Assembly: GCA_030849805.1 (NCBI GenBank) | Contig: JASANZ010002266.1 | Location: 1 to 64,000, forward strand | DNA: 64,000 bases | Origin: Sergeia podlipaevii | Lineage: Eukaryota > Euglenozoa > Kinetoplastea > Trypanosomatida > Trypanosomatidae | Reading direction: 5' to 3' | Shown here: piece after piece, positions 29,844 through 42,372 of the stretch | Position numbering within the stretch: position 1 is the stretch's first letter | Layout: each line of letters begins with the position of its first letter | Translations under genes and position numbers: made by a program | Notes under the pieces: model-generated | What the model was told of the DNA's origin: nothing | Databases searched by the model: none | Seen by the model: only the letters and a program-made list of their open reading frames with translations

Positions 29844-32800
29844 CTATCGCCCTGCGTTCGCAATGACTTTCCCAACTTGCCGCCTGTACGCAGACAAGAG
29901 CGTCGCTGTAGCTTCTTGGAGAGCGGGCTGCAGGCTTCGCAGTGGTGCAGGCGCCACCACAAGCACGGGCACTCCCCACTCTCTTTCCATATCACGATGC
30001 TTATCGCTAAGCATACTATGGAGGTCCTTGGCGACAACAACATCCGCCGCAGCAGCGCTTGTATCTTCTTCATCCGAGTAGGTGGAAGCAGAAGGAGAGG
30101 GTGAGGAGGGTGCTTCAGATGTGCACTTGCCAGCACGTGGTGTGGGGTTATAGGCCTCCACTCGCCGTAGTGCTGCCCCAGCGCCACGCCTGGAGGCTCG
30201 CAGCAGGGGTTGTTCTCGAAGTGCCCGCCCCGCTGTGTGCACCGCCGTAGAACCAATCTCCTTGTGCTGCCCCGCTTGTCTCTTGCGCTCCTCCCAAAAC
30301 CACTCCCAGAACTGTGCTTCCACCTCCGCTTGCAGCTCAGTGGGGTCCTCAAACATCTCCTCGCTATCTCGAGTGACAAGACACACCAACACACCAGCGA
30401 TGGCGTCACCAGACTGAGCGCCATCACCGCAGCCACAAGAACCCCTCACCGCTGTCTGCACAGCAATCTTCTTAAGCGCGTCAAGTCCCGCAGCCCATTG
30501 CGCGGTGTCATAAGGATCCAGACACACGACAAGGTTGACGTGAGGACAGCTCACACCCATGGCATCCTCTTGCTCCTCCGCCTCTTCGTTGTGTGTTTCA
30601 CAGCCAGACATGCTGCAACCGCAGTCCCTATTGCTATGTGCACCCCGCACACACACACGGCCGTCACGCAGCACACTCAGAGCCATCACGTCTTCTGACG
30701 AAGCAGCGTACACCGCCACACGCGTGTGCACAGTCCATACGTCTTCATCATCGTTCCTGCCCCTCGCCGACCACTGTCCCAGCTGCTGCTGCTGTGAGTG
30801 ACAAAGGTGGATCGTGTGCGCTCGACTCAACACGCCGAGCTGCGCCACTAACGGCCATTTCTGCCTTCGATCGACCCCTGAGAGCGAGGCGTGCGGCGTC
30901 ACTGCAGCCCACGAGACGTATCCCACGTAGTTGCACTCGGCAGTGCCAGCGATGACTGAATGTCGGTCCTGCAGGTTGGCCAGTGCCTGTGCAATGATGT
31001 TCTCTGCTTTGCGCATGAACATAGACGACAAGATGTCGACTGCGGTGTGAGAAGCCCATTCTTCTTCTTCTCTTTGTTCACAATCGCTGTTGCTACTGCT
31101 TTGTTCTTCGCCAGGGCGACTAGCAGCTGTGCACGTACTCACAAGGACAAAGTTGGACCTCAGCTGAAGAACACGCGCATCGAGTACCGGAAGCGTCTCT
31201 GTCTTCGCCTGTGATATCATCTCCTCCGCACTCGTAGGACTCCACACAACGCTTGCGTGTAGCGAGGTATCATACGTCACGACTGGCGCGTTGTGCTGCG
31301 TGCTAGTAATATCGCGTCCACCACCAGCAGCACGTGTGCTACCGAGTTCACCGCTCCGTATTCTCTCGCCCTCTTGTGCCAACACCATCGTGAGCTGCGA
31401 TACATCGTCCAGTGCATGACTGTCGTGTGCGAGCAGCGTACGCGCCAATGTCGTCGTACTGTCCATTCTGGTCATGACCGATGAGTCTTCGCTTAAAGTA
31501 GATGAGAGAGGAAGAGCAGACGCACTTGTAGTGAAGGTGACTTCGCCATTCATGGCGTTTTCGTGAAGAGAAACACGCTGGTATGGAGCAGAAAGCAAAG
31601 AAGCACCACATCCAGCAGCAGCAGCAGCAGCACTCGTAGATGCAGCCATGGTGGACTGCGCAACGAGCACTTCAAAACGGGGGATCATCGCAGGAGAAAA
31701 GCCGCGGCACAGTGCGCGTGCTTGTTGATCCGTGTACCGTAGTTCGTCAAGATTCGTCCTACACATGCGGGATGGGGTGCTGCTAGTGCTGTTGTAGCTG
31801 TACCGAGAGGACCTCGCCACGTCAAAGCCGCTGGTGCTGCCCGCCATCTCCCCTTCCCGAAGAGAAGCACTGCGAGTCACACTCGTCATTGACAAGGTTG
31901 CAGGGTGGTAGAGACTGCGCTGCCACTGAAGAAGAGTAGCCTGCGTCATGTCTGCGTTCATCAGTGCAGTAGAGAGCATGGCGGAGACGGCTAAACTGCC
32001 GGCGGGAGCACCAGCAGCACCTCCTGCTCCCCCTCCTCCTCTTGTACATTCTCTAAACTCCACGGCGACGTCACACAGGTAGGCCTCCACTACACTCACA
32101 AAAGCCTCTTCAAAGAACGTAGCGCGTAACGTGCAGGACAGAGACAAAGAAGAATAAGCCTCCGCCCTGCTCCTCTTGGTGCGGGTGAAATGCGCGTTAC
32201 AACGTTGAAGAAGTGAAGAAGCGCCGTACAGTCCGCCGCTCTGCGCGCGAAGGGCCTTACGTTTCTCCGCAAGACTCAGTGCCGCTGTGTGCGTCGTGAG
32301 CACTCTCCTTACTTCCTTCTTATCGAGAGCTTCCTGCTTAGCGTTGCTATCCTCTTCCTGTTCTTCATCTTCATCATGTTCGTCCTTCTCTAGAGAGGCG
32401 GCGTGACTGACTTTTGGGATTGTACTACCACCCACCGACGGCGCATCTTGGCTGCTGCTGTTGCTGCTTCTACCGGTGTTGATGCTGGTAGAAGTACCGA
32501 ACTGGCCAGTCGCCGGCAGTTTTGATCCCGATATTGAAGCTGAAATTGGCATGCGCCTCTCAAAAGGCGGAAGCGCGCAGGAAGGCTGTGAAGTTGCTGG
32601 TTCTCCTACTGGCTGCATACTAGTAGAGACACTACTCCATAGTGACTCCGCACTTGAGCTCTGCGCTGCCTCTTGTCTCGCTGCTGCTGCTGTCAACGTC
32701 TTGGGCAGCACCTTGTTATCTTCCTTGTCCGTACTATCAGCACTCCTGTCGTCGCCACCACCGCTGCTCAGAATTGGCTCCACGTCCTCGGCAGAAGACT

Positions 32801-33875
32801 CGCGGAGCTCCTCGTGCGCTGTGATTGCCATGGCACCTACGGGAAGTACCCACGACGCACTTGAAGTGCTGGCAAAAGCTGAACCGGTAGCGGTGTTGCT
32901 TGCTATTGTTCCTGGAAATGTAGTAAGTTCGCATCTCAAAGGCATCGTCGTAGTCTGTGGAGACTCTACAACGGCTTTACGCCCTGCTATCACGGAGGTT
33001 TCAGAGTCAGACAGGGAGTAGTCGTCTGGGAGAGGGGTGACCTTGATGCCTGTGATGCCCGCTGTGAATGGGATTGACTTGGATCCTGAAAGCGGCGGTG
33101 ACTGTAGTGGAGGAGGGGACTGCATTCCACTATCGAATTCATCGTGCTTCTTTGAGCTTTTCTCTTCCACAGGTTCAGATTGTAATGGCTTCTGCTGCCG
33201 CTGCTGCTGTTGTGTTGTCCTTTCCATCTCTTTCATTTTCTTCACCTCCATGTCCGTCTTGACCTTGGCTGCTTCAGCAACAGCTGCTGCGGATGCCTTG
33301 ATCTTTCTTTCATTTTCGTTCTGTTTCTGACGCTGTGCCTTCGCAGCTTCCGCTTCTCGGGCGGCCTCTTCCTGCATGCGCGCGTACAGTGGGTCTGTAC
33401 TAATCCGGCAGACGAGTGCTTGCGCTGAGGCCACCTGCGGTAGCTCCTCCGCTTCGTCGCCTTCCTCGTGCACTGCGTCTTCAGCAGCGGTGTGGTCCCA
33501 GCCTTCTTCTTCTTCTTCTTCAATATCATCGTCCTCAGCTCCATCGGTGAAGACCGAGCTTGACGTCGAGAGCGACTCCTGATCCCACGCGTCTAGCAGC
33601 TCCTCTTCAGTCCTTGCCTGGACACTATTGCCAGCATTCCTTCCTCCTGCAGCCGCTTCCCTGGTCATCTTTGCCGCTAGTTTGCCGCAGAGCGTGAGAG
33701 CGCGGCGGAGTGACACCCGGCGGTGCTCGCGGATGCACACAAACCACTCTTCTTCTGCATCCGCTAGACGACAGTGCGCCACGTCGTCGTTGTACGGAGG
33801 GCAGTAGGGCTCCAAGATGTCCATGAGGTTTATGGGGCATGCAGGAAGGCGCAGAAGGTGGTGCTCCGATGCCGC

Positions 33876-33909
<34 letters not shown>

Positions 33910-35732
33910 GCCGTCGTCGTCGTTGGGGGTTGAACTGTAAATTTTGTTTGAGCCGGAATAGTCGTCGGCATGGCTGCCTCAGCACCACCGTCCTCCTCTC
34001 CCTCTCCCTCTCCTTCTTCATTGTCGTCGCGACAGTCGTCTCCCTCGTCGTCATTGTCGTACTCATCGTTGTAATAGTCGTCATCGCCACCTCCAAAGCT
34101 TCCTTCCTCATCCCCCTGATCGTTATCATAGTAGTCGTCGTCGTTGTCGTCGTCGAGCTCCTGTGAGGCACTGCGAAGTTGGTCCTCCCTAGGCTGCTGC
34201 ACACTAACAAGACTACCTCTGTCACCAGCACCAGCAGTGTGCTGATAATTACCCTCTGAGTTTTTGGCAAAAGGTGCGTTGGGAAAGCGGTCAAAGGCCT
34301 CATACCAGACATGGAACCCGAGATACTCTGGGTAGGTCGGATAGAAGAGAGCTTGCTTGCTCGCACACGCCTCCTCGAGTTCCTTCGCCGACACCAACGG
34401 CTCAGACCTCTCGTTGCACAGCCGTAAGTGGAGCTCGCTACCGCCTTCAGTGGTTTGAATGGTGTGAAGTTGCTTCGTGAGGCCCATGGCGCCAAGGAAC
34501 TGCACACAGTGATCCTCCTCCATCATCAGCAGCTCCGCGAGTCGCGACACGGCAATGTCGTCGCGCAGGCGCAGCCTTGTGTAAACGTAGTAGTTTGGCA
34601 ACACGAGATCGAGCACCGCACGGAATCTGGCGTACGTGAAGGATTGAAAGAGCATTGCTCTCTGCAGCGGTGTCAGCGTCGCCGTACGGCACTGGTGGAA
34701 GAAACCAAACCAGTCTCGTTCTGCCCAGCAATGAATGAGTTGTACCGCCACGCGCACGTGATGGGTGCCAATGAGATGCGGCTGCTTCTCCAGTTCTTTG
34801 TAAGTCTGAGCCAAGTTGACGCTGGCCGCTGGTGGCTCAGGGCAGAGCGTTTCTTTCCCATCAATAATTTTAGTCTCAAAGCGGCAAAAGGCTGCTCGAT
34901 CTTCGGCCTTGGCTTCCTGGTTCAGCCCATAGAGCAGCAGCAGGAGAGAGAAAAACTCGGCATTGCGGGGGCGTTGCTCCACGCGGTACCACACGATGAG
35001 ATCGGTGAAACACTGCGAGGTGGACTCTAAAAAGTTTTTCTTTTCTAGCATAAAGGCCTTGCAGTTTTCTGGCGTGCGACACAGATACGCGCCGCCCACC
35101 GCGAGCGTCGCCACGGTGAACTCTAGCCACCGCATACGCCTCGCCCTCTCCTTATCCAGCACCTCACTAGGGATCATCAACGATGAACCGCCGCCGCCAC
35201 CTTCTCGTTGTGCTACATATCCATGTGTGCTAGCGCTGCACGCCGGTAGCTGCGGGATCCAGGTCGCGCGGATGCCTCTCAGCCTGTCCCATAGATACGG
35301 CCATAGTCGAAACGGATCTGTGTAGACAAGATGTGTGTGGGGGCTACGCAGGTAATATTCGACTATGAAGTGCATGGTTTTCTCTAGGGCCAGCGGGGGC
35401 CGCGTATGCACCGCACTAAACACTTTGCCTGATGACGAGCGGCTAAATGGCTCTACCTGCAACAGCGTCAGCACACCCGTGTGAGGGTGCACCACGTACT
35501 CAAACTGCTCCGGTTGCTGGCGTTGCTCTGGATCTCCGCCGCAGAGGCGGTTGCAGCTGCCTCGGGGAAGTGTCTTGCTATCCTTGGTTGGTAATTTATT
35601 ATACTGCCTAAGCTGCGTACTGCTGAAGACTTGGATGACTCCAGTGTCTGTGTATGGGGCCACTGCCCCCGCGGCCGTACTCGACGTCGGACCGCCTACG
35701 CTTTCACGATTAAAACTGTTGAAGGAGGACAT
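29844..35732 (-). CDS. Sac3/GANP-domain protein, probable mRNA export factor
   Basis: This encodes 1962 residues from an ATG at 35732. Residues 110-420 match the Sac3/GANP domain: RPPLALEKTMHFIVEYYLR (111-129), LWDRLRGIRATW (147-158), a helical array with SLLLLLYGLNQE (262-273), and VAVQLIHCWAERDWFGFFHQ (328-347) leading to a PCI-like end near RLAELLMMEE (397-406). Sac3 is the scaffold of TREX-2, which couples transcription to mRNA export at the nuclear pore. After the domain comes an Asp/Glu/Tyr-rich acidic stretch (about 525-590), a Thr run, and a long disordered region. A partly ordered C-terminal region (about 1560-1962) contains LVVCLDPYDTAQWAAGLDAL and CLVTRDSEEMFEDP; I do not recognise it. 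THP3-like Sac3 proteins with other roles are possible alternatives. Confidence 0.82.
33876..33910 (-). repeat. TTG repeat encoding polythreonine in the Sac3-domain gene
   Basis: A near-perfect run of TTG units on the plus strand, read as ACA on the coding strand, gives a threonine run just after the acidic stretch of the protein. Confidence 0.9.
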
Positions 35733-36446
35733 GACTAACCTCTACCTTGTTGCTCGTTTTTTTTTTTTTTTACAGAAAAGACAAACAAATGTCCCTATGC
35801 TGAAAGGATACAACTCTTATCAAATACACACGTGGAGGGGGAGCGGAGAAGAAGAAGAAGCAAAGGATATCCCAGCTCACAAGTGAAACAAATAAAAAAG
35901 AAAAGTAAGCAGGTGTTTGTTGCTCCCAACTAAATTAGACGTACGTGGACACACCTTACTACTACTACTAAAAAGTAAAATAAAAATTAAATGAAACCAT
36001 ACGTGAGCAATCAAAGGGGGAAAAAAAAGAAAGGGAAAAATAATAAAGTCATCAAACAAATCAAAACAAAAAGAAATAATAATGAAATATCGCCGCTTGT
36101 GTCACTCTGCTACGTAAAGAGAAACGCACCAAAGAATAGATATATAATAATAAAAAAAGGAAAGTTTTATTTTTCTGTTGTTTACTCATATGAGCTCTAT
36201 CTATCAAAAAAAAAAAATGCAAATATATAAATAAATATATAAATATATATATATATGTTTGGAAGAAAGGGAAAATGAAAGTATTGCATACTCATACGAA
36301 GCAGCCATACACATACACACGCACGGACTAATTACAAATACAAAACTGAGAAATCTTCCGCACACTTGAACATAAAGCCGCTCATCCTCCCTCTCTCTCT
36401 CTTTCTCCCTTTCTTGTATTCCTAGGGCCATCTCCTCTCCTTCTCC
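35733..36446. other. Intergenic region
   Basis: No gene is supported. A purine tract (about 35836-35865) may be the splice tract of the Sac3-domain gene. The rest is AT-rich with A runs, an AT repeat (about 36239-36256) and a CT run (about 36389-36402) before the stop of the coiled-coil gene. Confidence 0.55.
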
Positions 36447-39400
36447 TCAGGACGTATTAGAGAGCGTTAGAACACGATCCAGTGTGTACGCAGCGCATGC
36501 AGCTAGCACTTCCGTCAGCAGTTTCTCGTCTCTTTCCGCACCATTATGGATAGTGGAAGTGGTTGGGTGTGCACGATCACTTCTCACATTCACTCCAGTG
36601 CGTGCCTCTCTTCCCTCCTTCTTCCCTGCACTTGTAGTGGCTCTACCGTTTGCGCTTCTGCTACTAGCTTCGCCGGCGCCAGTGCGAAGCGACGCTGCCC
36701 ACCTACGCACTGCATTGACGAGTGCAGGCACAACCTCTTTCTTCTCTTCAGCCCCTGCAAAGTCGTCATCTTCACACTCTAGGTCGTCGCGCGAGCGGTG
36801 AATGCGTGTCTGGCAGCGTGCACTATCGCCCGCAACACTTCGTGGCGGTATGCCGGGAGGCACTACGGCTGCTCCTACTTCTGGTGCAGCAGCAAACACC
36901 GAAGATGTAAGGCGGTCCCGCAGATACGCCGCAAGAACCTCCTGCAATTCATCGAGTTGCTCCTTCGGCCACTGCCAGTGCTGAAGAGGCGTTGAGGACG
37001 GAGACTGTAGCGATGGTGACGCTCCTGCTGCTCCTGCCTCTGTCCCAAGTACACTTGTGCTTGACCCCAATCCCGTGATTGTCGTCGCGCTAGCGATCAT
37101 GGCCACCTCAGAAAGTTCCTCCCACCCACTCAAGCCAAGCACTTCCTTCACAATTGCATCACAAGCACTCTTTATGTGTTCCTCTGGCGGTGCAAGCGGC
37201 TCTCCAAGCTGAAGCAAGAGCGGCACACTTTCTTCACTGTGCTCACCGTCTCTTCCACCGCGCTTCCCCGGTATGCCATGCGGCAGACGCTGCGCGAGGA
37301 TGTCGTGCATCGTGTCAGGCATGCCACCAACGCACGTGACAAGGTCTTGCGCGATGCACGCAGCATGCCGTGCGAGCGCCTCGTGAAGTTCCTGCTGCAA
37401 CTGCCTAAGCCCCTTCGCATGTGCCACTTCGGCACGTGCCACCACCTCCATCACCGCCGCGTCCTTGGCCTCTTCAGCACGTGTGAGTGCCTCTCGCCTT
37501 GCCCGCTCTCCTTTCTTGATGACCTCTGCGTGCGTAGCCGCAAGCGCCACGTGAGTTTCCACTGTGCGCTTGCGCTCCGCCACAAGCGCCTGCACGCTCA
37601 GTCGCTTCGCTTCAAGTTGGCGTTGCAGGGAGTGCACGCGGTCCTTGACTGACACCGCTAGAGACTTCAATGCTTTCAGAGAGGGAAACGCCACGTTCGG
37701 AGCCGCAGGGTTTTGCTGTTGCTCTTGCTTCTTCTTCTTCTTCGCCAGCGACTTGACGAAAGCAGAGACCGCCAAGCCACCCTCCGTGCTCACTTCGTCG
37801 CTCTCGTCGCCCCTTCCACAACGTCTGTCTTGCTCCACTTCATCATCGTCATTCATGATCGCGCCTATTGCGCCGATTGGCGCATCCTCAACGGCAGCGA
37901 TTAAGTGAGAAGTAGCCGAAGACTCCGCTGACTGCAGCCGGTTATCACGATGACACTGCCGACTTGCCGTCTCCCCACAAGCAGACAACAGCTCCATCAC
38001 CTCCAGCAGCATCCGCGCCTCCGTCGCGCGTTGCTCCTCTGCTACTCGTCGTTGCCCACGCAGCGTCGCTACGGCTGCTTCTTTCGCATTGTATCGTTGT
38101 TCTAGCTGAGTAAGAGCTTCTGTCGCTACTAGCTGAGCGGCCAGGGTCTGCTTGTGCTTCTCCTTGGCCTCTATGAGCTGCTGCTCCATGGCGTGCAACT
38201 CGGCTTCGACACTCTGCTTCGCTACTGCCTGTGCCTGGATGGCTTCGTGTGCAGTTTTGAGTTCAGTCTCCAGCTGATGATTGTGCTGCTCTGCGCGGGC
38301 GTGTTCTGCCTTCGCCTGCTTCAAGGCAGATGCATGAGAGGCCAGCGCTGTCTGCACCTCCTCCAGCTTCTCTCGGTGGAAGGCAGTCATTTCAGTTGCA
38401 AGGTCCTGATACTCAAGTGCCTCTTTCCTCGCAAGCACGCCGGCCTCGTGCAACTTGGCTCTGTACTCATCTCTTTCCGCCAAGGCCGCCACCACAGCGG
38501 CTTCTGCTTCCTTCCGTCGCTTCTCCGCCTTGGCGATTGCACGTTCTGCACATTCAGTGGCCTCCACGCAGCCCTCCACCCGTGCGCGTATCCCTTCCTG
38601 CCGCTCATCCTCCTGCGTGAGCAGTCGTGCCACCTGAAGCGCGTGCTCTGTTTGCAATTTCTGAATTTCCTGCTCCTTCTCATTCGTCGTCGCCATGGCC
38701 GCCTCGACGGCAGCACAAAGCGATGCAATGCGCTCTTCATCTATTTTTTGTCGGTTGAGAGCCTGCTGCAGCTGCAGCGAGACGTTGTCACTAGCACGGG
38801 TGGCGTGCTGCATTTCATTTTGCAGATCCGCCACCGTCGATTCCAGCGCCATGCAACGCTGTGTGGCAGCTATGCACGCGCTCTTCGCTGCATCAAGGGC
38901 CTCCTGTAGCATTTCTCGCTCCTGCTGGCAGACCCGCAGTTGCGCAAGCGTCTCGGCACACAGCCGCCGCTGCTGCGCTGCGTCCTCTCGTGTAGATGTG
39001 CACTCTGTCTGCAAGTGACGGCTGAGGCGTTCGCATTCAGCTCGTACGTCCTGCTCGCGCTGCTTCACAATCTCCAGCTCTGAAGCCAAGGCCCTGTGGG
39101 ACGCAACTTGACCTTCATACGCGTCAAACTGCGCCGTCAGACCAGTCAGTTCTCCTCTGAGAACAGCAAGCTCCTTGCTGTGCGACTTCTCCTTCGCCCT
39201 CAGCTCGTTGTTCTTTCCCTGGAGATCTTCCTGAAGCTGCTGAATGTGTGCGCGCAGCATGGCGGAGTCGTGCTTGGTGCCGCTCTGCGCTGCCTGCAGC
39301 TCATCCTGCATGCGTCGCTCGCGCGTTGTTTGCTCCCTCGTCTGCTTCTCCAATAATTGGGCCTTCTGCGCATGCAGTTCCCACTGCTGCTGTGCGTGCG

Positions 39401-40547
39401 CGAGCTCATTGCGTGCAAGCGCGAGTTCATCCTCCTTCTTCCTAGACTGCTTCTCGAAGGCCTTTACTACCTCCTCAGCTGCCCGCGCTCGATCATCATC
39501 ATCATCATCATCGCCGCCGCCGCCTCTGCGGTTGTCGTATTTTCCTTCATGAGTTGCAACTGCTCTTTCCGCTCTTTGAGCGCGAAAGAATGATGTCACA
39601 CGTGCCAGCTCAGCCGCGGTGTCATCGAGCTGCGTGCGTAGTGCGTCAATGTGAGCTTCAGCAGCAGCAAGTGCATCGCGCGTGCTAGATGCATCCCGCG
39701 CGTGTTGCTCCACGCTCTGTGTAAGGCTCGCGATAATGCGATCTTTTGACTGCAATGAATGCAACACGCGCTCAGCGACGTCATCTTCATCGTCGTCGTC
39801 GTCGTTGTCATCATCATCGATGTTTCCATCTTTACCTACCCCACTCGTCGTGTGGGTCTCTGCCACGCTGACATAGCGAGGATGTCGTCCCGTAAGTTGA
39901 GAGGAGCCCTTCCTGTCTGCGTGAGCGCTTCCGCCAAGAGAAGAGGTTGAAACTATGCCAGCTCTAGAGTAGGGCATCTCCATGTGCGATCTGCGCGTCG
40001 CCACACCTTCGTCTTTTTCCTTTCCTTCCTCAATCTCTATATCGCTGTCATCTACGCTATCCATAAAAATAGTTGAAACGCGCTCGCTGGTGGTCAGGCC
40101 CGCTGGGCTAGCGCTATGAATGTGGGATTCAGTTGTTGTAGCCGCATCGCCACCGCTACTTGTATTGTTGGCGGTGACGTTGCTCGATTGTAGAGTGCTG
40201 TAGTTGGCACTAGTAGCGCGATAGGGGCCTCGTTTAACGTTGAATCGACTACCGCTACTACCAGCGCTATAGAGCGACTGATGTGCACCTTGAACCTCTA
40301 CTCCATCACTGCGGATGTCTACCGCAGGTGAGATACGTGCGCGTCTACCAGAATTGGCACTGAGGGTATTGTTGTTGTTGTTGTTGTTGTTGTTGTCGTT
40401 GTTGTTGACATCGGTATTGCGGCCACTGATGCTTTCACCTTGATACGCATGCTGGTTTGTGAATGTAGTACGCGGTAGTTCATCAAACGCTAGTGAGGTC
40501 AGACGAGATCCACGAGTGAGAGCGCCGTCACGCTGAGCAGCCGCCAT
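36447..40547 (-). CDS. Long coiled-coil protein
   Basis: This encodes 1366 residues from an ATG at 40547. The first 230 residues are polar and low in complexity, including an Asn run. An Asp/Glu block (about 237-255) is followed by a long heptad-rich coiled coil from about 255 to 860, full of Ala, Glu, Gln, Arg and Leu. A second coiled coil spans about 950-1080. The C-terminus has short helical islands separated by Ser/Ala/Gly linkers, two of them similar to each other (see findings). No motor, kinase or membrane segment is visible. Trypanosomatids have many such proteins in the flagellum, basal body and cytoskeleton, so a structural role is a reasonable guess, but nothing in the sequence fixes the location. 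Confidence 0.85.
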   Translation of the reverse strand: MAAAQRDGALTRGSRLTSLAFDELPRTTFTNQHAYQGESISGRNTDVNNNDNNNNNNNNNTLSANSGRRARISPAVDIRSDGVEVQGAHQSLYSAGSSGSRFNVKRGPYRATSANYSTLQSSNVTANNTSSGGDAATTTESHIHSASPAGLTTSERVSTIFMDSVDDSDIEIEEGKEKDEGVATRRSHMEMPYSRAGIVSTSSLGGSAHADRKGSSQLTGRHPRYVSVAETHTTSGVGKDGNIDDDDNDDDDDEDDVAERVLHSLQSKDRIIASLTQSVEQHARDASSTRDALAAAEAHIDALRTQLDDTAAELARVTSFFRAQRAERAVATHEGKYDNRRGGGGDDDDDDDRARAAEEVVKAFEKQSRKKEDELALARNELAHAQQQWELHAQKAQLLEKQTREQTTRERRMQDELQAAQSGTKHDSAMLRAHIQQLQEDLQGKNNELRAKEKSHSKELAVLRGELTGLTAQFDAYEGQVASHRALASELEIVKQREQDVRAECERLSRHLQTECTSTREDAAQQRRLCAETLAQLRVCQQEREMLQEALDAAKSACIAATQRCMALESTVADLQNEMQHATRASDNVSLQLQQALNRQKIDEERIASLCAAVEAAMATTNEKEQEIQKLQTEHALQVARLLTQEDERQEGIRARVEGCVEATECAERAIAKAEKRRKEAEAAVVAALAERDEYRAKLHEAGVLARKEALEYQDLATEMTAFHREKLEEVQTALASHASALKQAKAEHARAEQHNHQLETELKTAHEAIQAQAVAKQSVEAELHAMEQQLIEAKEKHKQTLAAQLVATEALTQLEQRYNAKEAAVATLRGQRRVAEEQRATEARMLLEVMELLSACGETASRQCHRDNRLQSAESSATSHLIAAVEDAPIGAIGAIMNDDDEVEQDRRCGRGDESDEVSTEGGLAVSAFVKSLAKKKKKQEQQQNPAAPNVAFPSLKALKSLAVSVKDRVHSLQRQLEAKRLSVQALVAERKRTVETHVALAATHAEVIKKGERARREALTRAEEAKDAAVMEVVARAEVAHAKGLRQLQQELHEALARHAACIAQDLVTCVGGMPDTMHDILAQRLPHGIPGKRGGRDGEHSEESVPLLLQLGEPLAPPEEHIKSACDAIVKEVLGLSGWEELSEVAMIASATTITGLGSSTSVLGTEAGAAGASPSLQSPSSTPLQHWQWPKEQLDELQEVLAAYLRDRLTSSVFAAAPEVGAAVVPPGIPPRSVAGDSARCQTRIHRSRDDLECEDDDFAGAEEKKEVVPALVNAVRRWAASLRTGAGEASSRSANGRATTSAGKKEGREARTGVNVRSDRAHPTTSTIHNGAERDEKLLTEVLAACAAYTLDRVLTLSNTS
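40371..40407 (-). repeat. GTT repeat encoding polyasparagine in the coiled-coil gene
   Basis: GTT units on the plus strand with a single GTC interruption encode an Asn run with one Asp near residues 47-59 of the protein. Confidence 0.9.
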
Positions 40548-42372
40548 GACTGACTCTGCCTATATAAGATTGAAAACGCCAGAAAAAAATACAATGATGC
40601 TAAGCAGCAGATGAAAGGGGGAAGAAAAAACCGCTTCCCTATACGCCCCACTAGGATAGCAACAGTTCTAATGTAGTAATAGTACTTGTATACGTGTTTT
40701 TTTTAATCTATTGCTTGTATATATGTGAGTACGTGTGTGTGCGCGTGTTTGCAGCGGTAGTGGTTCTAGATATATGTACCCTTTGGCAAACGCACCTTGA
40801 AAAAGAAAAAGAAACTAGCATTCAAAAATTTATAAATAAGTAAAGAAGAAGAGAAAGGAGAACAAAAAAAAAATGTACATCTGTTGTATCGACAGAAAAC
40901 AGTACACACACACAACCACAAAAGGCAAGTGTGGCGCTGCATACAAGTGTACTACCTGGACTCCTCTTCCAAAATGTAGCGCTTAAAAAAAAAAAATAGT
41001 ATTTTTTTTCCCCCAAATTTCATTTGAGATGAACAAAGATTGCAATTAGAGGCGTTTCGCTGAACCTTTACCACTCACTCGCGCGTCAACCTTCGCAATC
41101 TTTATATATATATTTTCCATTTTCTCAATTTCATTCATTCATTTTTCTTTCATCTTATATCTCCTTGGCACATCAGCGAGTACAACAAGTAAAGCGCAAG
41201 AATGTAAATTCTGGTTGATGATTGTAGCAGGAAGTAAGCACAATATGATGTGCAAACAGATTTCTATTACATACCTTGCTTCCTCAATCGTGCTTTCAAG
41301 AAAGAAAAAAAAAGGAATAAAACACGGATCTCATGTTTCTAACAAGTTGTAGCCTTTGCGTACATATATACACAAACATACGAGTGTACGCACACACACA
41401 CGCATACGCTTGCAAGTGCGTGGAGTGCACACACGCATGTATGCACGGACGGCACATGGAGAACAGAAGGAAAAAAAAATTTCAAACCAATAACAAAAAG
41501 AAAGAAAGTTGAATAGTAGAAAAAGAAACTAAAATTAAAAAAATTGAAAGTTTTTTCCAAAGACAGATACCGTACGTTGTAGACGCTATATGTGTCTACT
41601 TCAAGTATATATATATTTATACGAGAATCATCAATTAAAAAGGCAAAACAAAGTAGTAAAAGAAGAAGAAGAAGAAGAAGAGGTAAAAGGGTCTTCCCAT
41701 GAAGGGGGGAACAGAGAGAAAGTGCTTATATATATATATATTCTCAGAAATCAAATGGATACACACAGAAATACACAAAAATAGCATCACTGTCCATTAT
41801 GCGTGTACATCCTCCTCCCTTTTCGTTCGTTCGGACCTTAAAGTACTGTCACGTTCAGCCGGAAGTAAATCAAAACAAACAAACAAAAATAATAAAAGAA
41901 GAGAAGTAACAACAACATACAGCATACGATGCATATATTTCCTTCATAAGGTTAAACCGTAAAGGCAAGAAAGCAAAAGCTCATAAAATCAGAAAAACAA
42001 GTATATATATATATATTTGTAGACAGAAGTATAAAATCATTTTTTTCCCCCTTTATAAAGGAAAGAGTAAACCTCTTTGAAAGAGAGAGAGAAAGAAATA
42101 ATAATAATAAAAATATTATAGAGAAAAAAACATGAAATACATTTTTTTCCCTTCATATGCCTGGTAACGTCTCGCACACAAACAGATGGTAAGTTGAGTA
42201 TCTCTATCATATATAGTTCAGACTCCCAAGTTCTCTATCCCCCCCTTTTTTTTCTTTAATTATTATTATTATTATTCTTCTTGTCCCAAAACACTTCACG
42301 CATATACCATTTGCAATTATTCATTATATATTTTTTTCTTGTATCTATTTGTTCCTTTAAAAAAAGTAGCCA

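Noticed and set aside
38154..38909. 251-codon plus-strand frame antisense to the coiled-coil gene
   Set aside because: Its Leu/Cys/His-rich content is what the reverse complement of Glu/Gln/Ala coiled-coil codons produces.
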